Source: Calditrichota bacterium
GTDB lineage: Bacteria > Zixibacteria > MSB-5A5 > GN15 > FEB-12
Length of the DNA: 17,109 bases
Reading direction: 5' to 3'
NCBI GenBank assembly: GCA_030641085.1
Contig: DAOWIC010000008.1
Coordinates: 1-17,109 of the forward strand
Part shown: positions 14,807 through 17,109 of the stretch, piece after piece
Layout: every line of letters starts with the position of its first letter
How positions within the stretch are numbered: position 1 is the stretch's first letter
Program-made: the position numbers and the translations under genes
The notes under the pieces: model-generated
What the model saw: only the letters and a program-made list of their open reading frames with translations
Databases searched by the model: none
What the model was told of the DNA's origin: nothing

Positions 14807-16009
14807 TCAACCTCTTATCATTTTTACAACCTTGTCGGCGCGCTTGAGAGTCTGGTAGAAATGGTCTTCGAGTCCATACTGTTTTACCAGATCGCGGTTG
14901 GACGCCAGTGGTTGAGATATCTCTTTTTTAACGCGCAGGAGGGCGTCGCGGAAAACACCCGCCCCGAGAAGCTGGAAAATGTATTCCAGTTGGGACTGCA
15001 GCATATGTTCCAGGCCGCCCATCAGCTTGTAGTAACGGATCGGCGCCGGGACTGCCCGAACAGCACCGAGAAATTTGTCAAACGAGGGCATCAGGTCGGA
15101 TGCGGGATCCACGCCGGGGAAGTAGGACATGAGGCCGCTACGATACTGCGCCGCGAAAGATGCGAAACGCGTGTTATCCTCACCCAGCACCAGTTCGACC
15201 GTCGTACGAATCCTGAAGAAACAGTTGTTGAAGAGATGGAAGATTATCGAGAGAATTATTTCCTCTTCATCAACTTGCTCGGCTTTCTCGCCCTCTTTTC
15301 GTCCGGCCACCTCGATCAGGTTGTTGATTACGAGGCTATAGATCGACCGGCAGGTTACAAACTCGCCCAGCGGTGACTGGTCGATCAATTCCGGCAAAGT
15401 CCTCTCGCCATCGATCAGGGCCAGGATCCGAAACTCTTCGACCGAAAGGCGTATTTCATCGCGGTTGACCTTCGGCGATCGAGCCAGCGCCAACAGGACA
15501 TCATCGGGCGGCAGCACCTTCTGAATCTCCATCCATTCGTCGATCCGCCGGGTACCTTCCATGATGACGTTCATGGTATTCAGCTCGATCAAAAAAGGTG
15601 CGTTCTTAGGCGCGGAGTCTTCGTGAAAGACGAAATCGCCCTCCTGCCACGAGAACAGGTTATAGACAATCTCCTCGATCTGGAGTTTGAGAACCTCCGT
15701 GATCTCTTCCTTGTCGAACAGATTCATGTCTATCAGGGTCGTGCCGAGCTGCCGTCCGGTCTGCTTGTGCAGCGTGATCGCCCGTTCGAGATCACCCTTG
15801 GTGATTTTCCCGCGTCTGAGCAGCATGTTGCCGAGCAGATCCTCGGTTGCGTTCACACTGGACGCGAATATGATGTTTCCTGCCTTGAACGCCACTTCCT
15901 TCTGGCGCGTAGCGGTCTTAACCTCCAGAATGCCGGTCTTTTTGCCGGTAGCCATTAACTGAAGTATATCAGGAAACGAAACAGTTTTCAGATTTCCAGC
16001 TAAGCTCAT
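14807..16009 (-). CDS. DUF4388 (PATAN-type) regulatory protein
   Basis: 400 residues, soluble. The start MSLAGNLKTVSFPDILQLM with KTGILEV and AFKAGNIIFASS is the DUF4388 signature. A paired helical unit follows (about 57-110: LLGNMLLRRGKITKGDLERA, then QLGTTLIDMNLFDKEEITEV), then IEEIVYNLFSWQEGDFVF and a winged-helix-like part (about 190-235). Residues 245-400 are helical and not recognised. In cyanobacteria, PATAN domains occur in PatA-type response regulators that bind PilB to steer motility. Here there is no receiver domain. ATG at 16009 was chosen over GTG 16021 because GAGGG lies about 6 bases upstream and the signature starts there. It has a likely promoter (16066-16094). Confidence 0.85.
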   Translation of the reverse strand: MSLAGNLKTVSFPDILQLMATGKKTGILEVKTATRQKEVAFKAGNIIFASSVNATEDLLGNMLLRRGKITKGDLERAITLHKQTGRQLGTTLIDMNLFDKEEITEVLKLQIEEIVYNLFSWQEGDFVFHEDSAPKNAPFLIELNTMNVIMEGTRRIDEWMEIQKVLPPDDVLLALARSPKVNRDEIRLSVEEFRILALIDGERTLPELIDQSPLGEFVTCRSIYSLVINNLIEVAGRKEGEKAEQVDEEEIILSIIFHLFNNCFFRIRTTVELVLGEDNTRFASFAAQYRSGLMSYFPGVDPASDLMPSFDKFLGAVRAVPAPIRYYKLMGGLEHMLQSQLEYIFQLLGAGVFRDALLRVKKEISQPLASNRDLVKQYGLEDHFYQTLKRADKVVKMIRG

Positions 16010-16023
16010 TTTCGCCCTCACCT

Positions 16024-16040
16024 GATTTCCATCGGAAATT
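16024..16040. repeat. Short inverted repeat in the leader of the DUF4388 gene
   Basis: ATTTCC-ATC-GGAAAT, six perfect pairs around a 3-base loop, ending about 8 bases before the SD of the ATG at 16009. It could be a small operator or a hairpin affecting translation; it is short enough to be chance. Confidence 0.25.
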
Positions 16041-16065
16041 CCCCTACTGAGACGTATTTGTATTG

Positions 16066-16094
16066 ATTATCGGGCGATGGCGGCAATTTCTTAA
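16066..16094 (-). promoter_or_regulatory. Candidate promoter of the DUF4388 gene
   Basis: On the minus strand TTAAGA (16094-16089), a 17-base spacer and GATAAT (16071-16066). The -10 matches 5 of 6 bases, the -35 4 of 6. Start of transcription near 16059 gives a leader of about 50 bases. Confidence 0.45.
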
Positions 16095-16130
16095 TGAGTA
16101 ATTAAGCCTGAGATAGCGGCCTTGAGGCTT

Positions 16131-17109
16131 TCAGTAGGCGTTCGCCCCGCCGACGGCCAGGCTGCCGATCCGGGAGAGATCAAAGACAAAATCAGGGAGC
16201 GCCTCGGCACCGGGCAGGTTCTGCTCCGTGGGCGATGCCGTCGAACGCGAGTGTGCAACTTTTGAACAGACAACCGACGAGTAACCGGCCTGAGACATCT
16301 CCGACCAGTCGCCGGGGGTGGCGTAGTACGGTCGGCCGATAACGAGACAGGTTCGTCCGGACACCGATGGAGACTGCACGTGGCCGGTCAACAGCCGGTC
16401 GGCAAACAAGACCGTAGTCGATTCGAGTTCAACTCTGAGACCGTTCGGGCCGGGATAATAACCCGGTCCGGAAGCGGTCACCGGTCTATCTGAAAAGCTG
16501 ACCAGGTCCGGCTTTGCGCCGGCCGAGACAGTCGCCAGCACCTCCCGCAGACTGGGCTCCAGTTCGGCGCAGCAGCAGATCCGCCCGGCGCCGTACCTGT
16601 CGGCGAGGCGCACCAGATCATCAAGGGCGCGGTATTCGGCCGACAGAAGGAAAATAGCGTCGATTTTATCGATCCTGCGATTTTCCAACAACGGCATGAT
16701 AACCTTTTCGTCCACCGGATACTCGCGCGCCGCCAGACCGGTAAAAATCAAATCGGCGCGTTTTTCCCGGGGCCGGCAGACAATGCCGGCGACACCACCG
16801 GGCACCCTGAGCAGTTCGATCTGCGGCTGAGACTGGACCGATCCGGACCGGACGGCGGCCGCCAGCAGGCTCTGTGACGGATAATAGTATCCCTCGTGAT
16901 TCATCAACAGCGGCTGGCGTCGAACAACACGATCCGGGTCGGGGACGACATAATCAAAACCAAGATACGGTTTGTGAAGCAGCAGCTTTTCGGCAGGCTT
17001 GAAGATTTTTCTAACCGGCACTGAGACATCCTCGTCAAGGATGCCAAGCGGATTGTTAGTGGTCAGGGCATTCTTGAAGAGATCCCTGGGGACGTTTGTC
17101 TTACTCGAA
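16131..17109 (-). CDS. Partial protein: CHASE2-like segment plus degenerate metallo-beta-lactamase-like domain
   Basis: The frame is open to the right window edge; about 325 C-terminal residues are visible, and a GTG at 17021 is probably internal. Numbering from the edge, residues about 45-88 (DYVVPDPDRVVRRQPLL, GYYYPSQSLL) read like a CHASE2 sensor domain. From about 97 the order of strands resembles the C-terminal hydrolase domain of ComEC-type proteins: IELLRVPGGVAGIVCRP, VIMPLLENRRIDKIDAIFLL, LRVELESTTVLFADRLLTG. Where that family has SHPHADH, this protein has SAEYRAL (156-162), so His, His, Asp and His are all gone and metal catalysis is not expected. Both domain calls are by eye. No membrane segment follows the CHASE2-like part. 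The following 121-base gap has only a weak 6-pair hairpin and a promoter for the next gene. Confidence 0.55.
   Translation of the reverse strand, partial: SSKTNVPRDLFKNALTTNNPLGILDEDVSVPVRKIFKPAEKLLLHKPYLGFDYVVPDPDRVVRRQPLLMNHEGYYYPSQSLLAAAVRSGSVQSQPQIELLRVPGGVAGIVCRPREKRADLIFTGLAAREYPVDEKVIMPLLENRRIDKIDAIFLLSAEYRALDDLVRLADRYGAGRICCCAELEPSLREVLATVSAGAKPDLVSFSDRPVTASGPGYYPGPNGLRVELESTTVLFADRLLTGHVQSPSVSGRTCLVIGRPYYATPGDWSEMSQAGYSSVVCSKVAHSRSTASPTEQNLPGAEALPDFVFDLSRIGSLAVGGANAY

Noticed and set aside
16100..16131. Possible terminator after the degenerate hydrolase-like gene
   Set aside because: AAGCCT/AGGCTT gives only six pairs around a 15-base loop and is followed by AATT rather than a T-run.
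1..17109. Search by eye for tRNA, rRNA, CRISPR arrays, insertion sequences, attachment sites and origins
   Set aside because: No cloverleaf-like sequence, spaced direct repeats, transposase or integrase motif was seen; the window is almost entirely protein-coding and no gene-free stretch exceeds 150 bases.

Overview
All recognisable genes lie on the minus strand, in a moderately GC-rich, densely packed bacterial window with short gaps, several GTG/TTG starts and clear Shine-Dalgarno (SD) sequences. The gene set is a type IV pilus motor (PilB, PilT, PilC), a PilS-type kinase, an MglA/MglB-type polarity GTPase pair, extra Roadblock proteins, a DUF4388/PATAN protein and a parvulin lipoprotein. 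This suggests an uncultured Gram-negative, gliding or twitching bacterium, perhaps of the FCB/Zixibacteria type or a deltaproteobacterial relative. The taxonomic guess rests on gene content only.

Layout, read in the direction of transcription (high to low coordinates). (1) 17109-16131: the C-terminal part of an unrecognised protein with a CHASE2-like segment and a metallo-beta-lactamase-like domain that has lost its metal ligands. (2) 16094-14441: a promoter, a DUF4388/PATAN protein and a coupled small membrane protein. (3) 14426-6280: a good sigma70-type promoter followed by an eight-gene operon: TPR-Roadblock, membrane-Roadblock, stand-alone Roadblock, mglA with a long tail, mglB, pilB, pilT, pilC, closed by a perfect intrinsic terminator. 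(4) 6279-4582: a PilS-type kinase whose start codon touches the U-tract of that terminator. (5) 4553-2095: a promoter, a two-domain parvulin lipoprotein and a CTP-dependent lipid kinase (Dgk1/SEC59/VTE5-like). (6) 2080-1744: a monocistronic cold-shock gene with promoter and terminator. (7) 1721-1: threonine aldolase, possibly leaderless, and the N-terminal part of a metallo-beta-lactamase-fold hydrolase.

The most interesting part is 6352-14333. A complete MglA-type GTPase switch, with MglB plus three other Roadblock-fold proteins (one tethered to the membrane, one on a TPR scaffold), is co-transcribed with the three core pilus motor genes. The simplest reading is a self-contained module that places or switches type IV pili at the cell pole. 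The preceding PATAN protein may be a further input, since PATAN proteins bind PilB in cyanobacteria. This functional link is inference from gene order and families.
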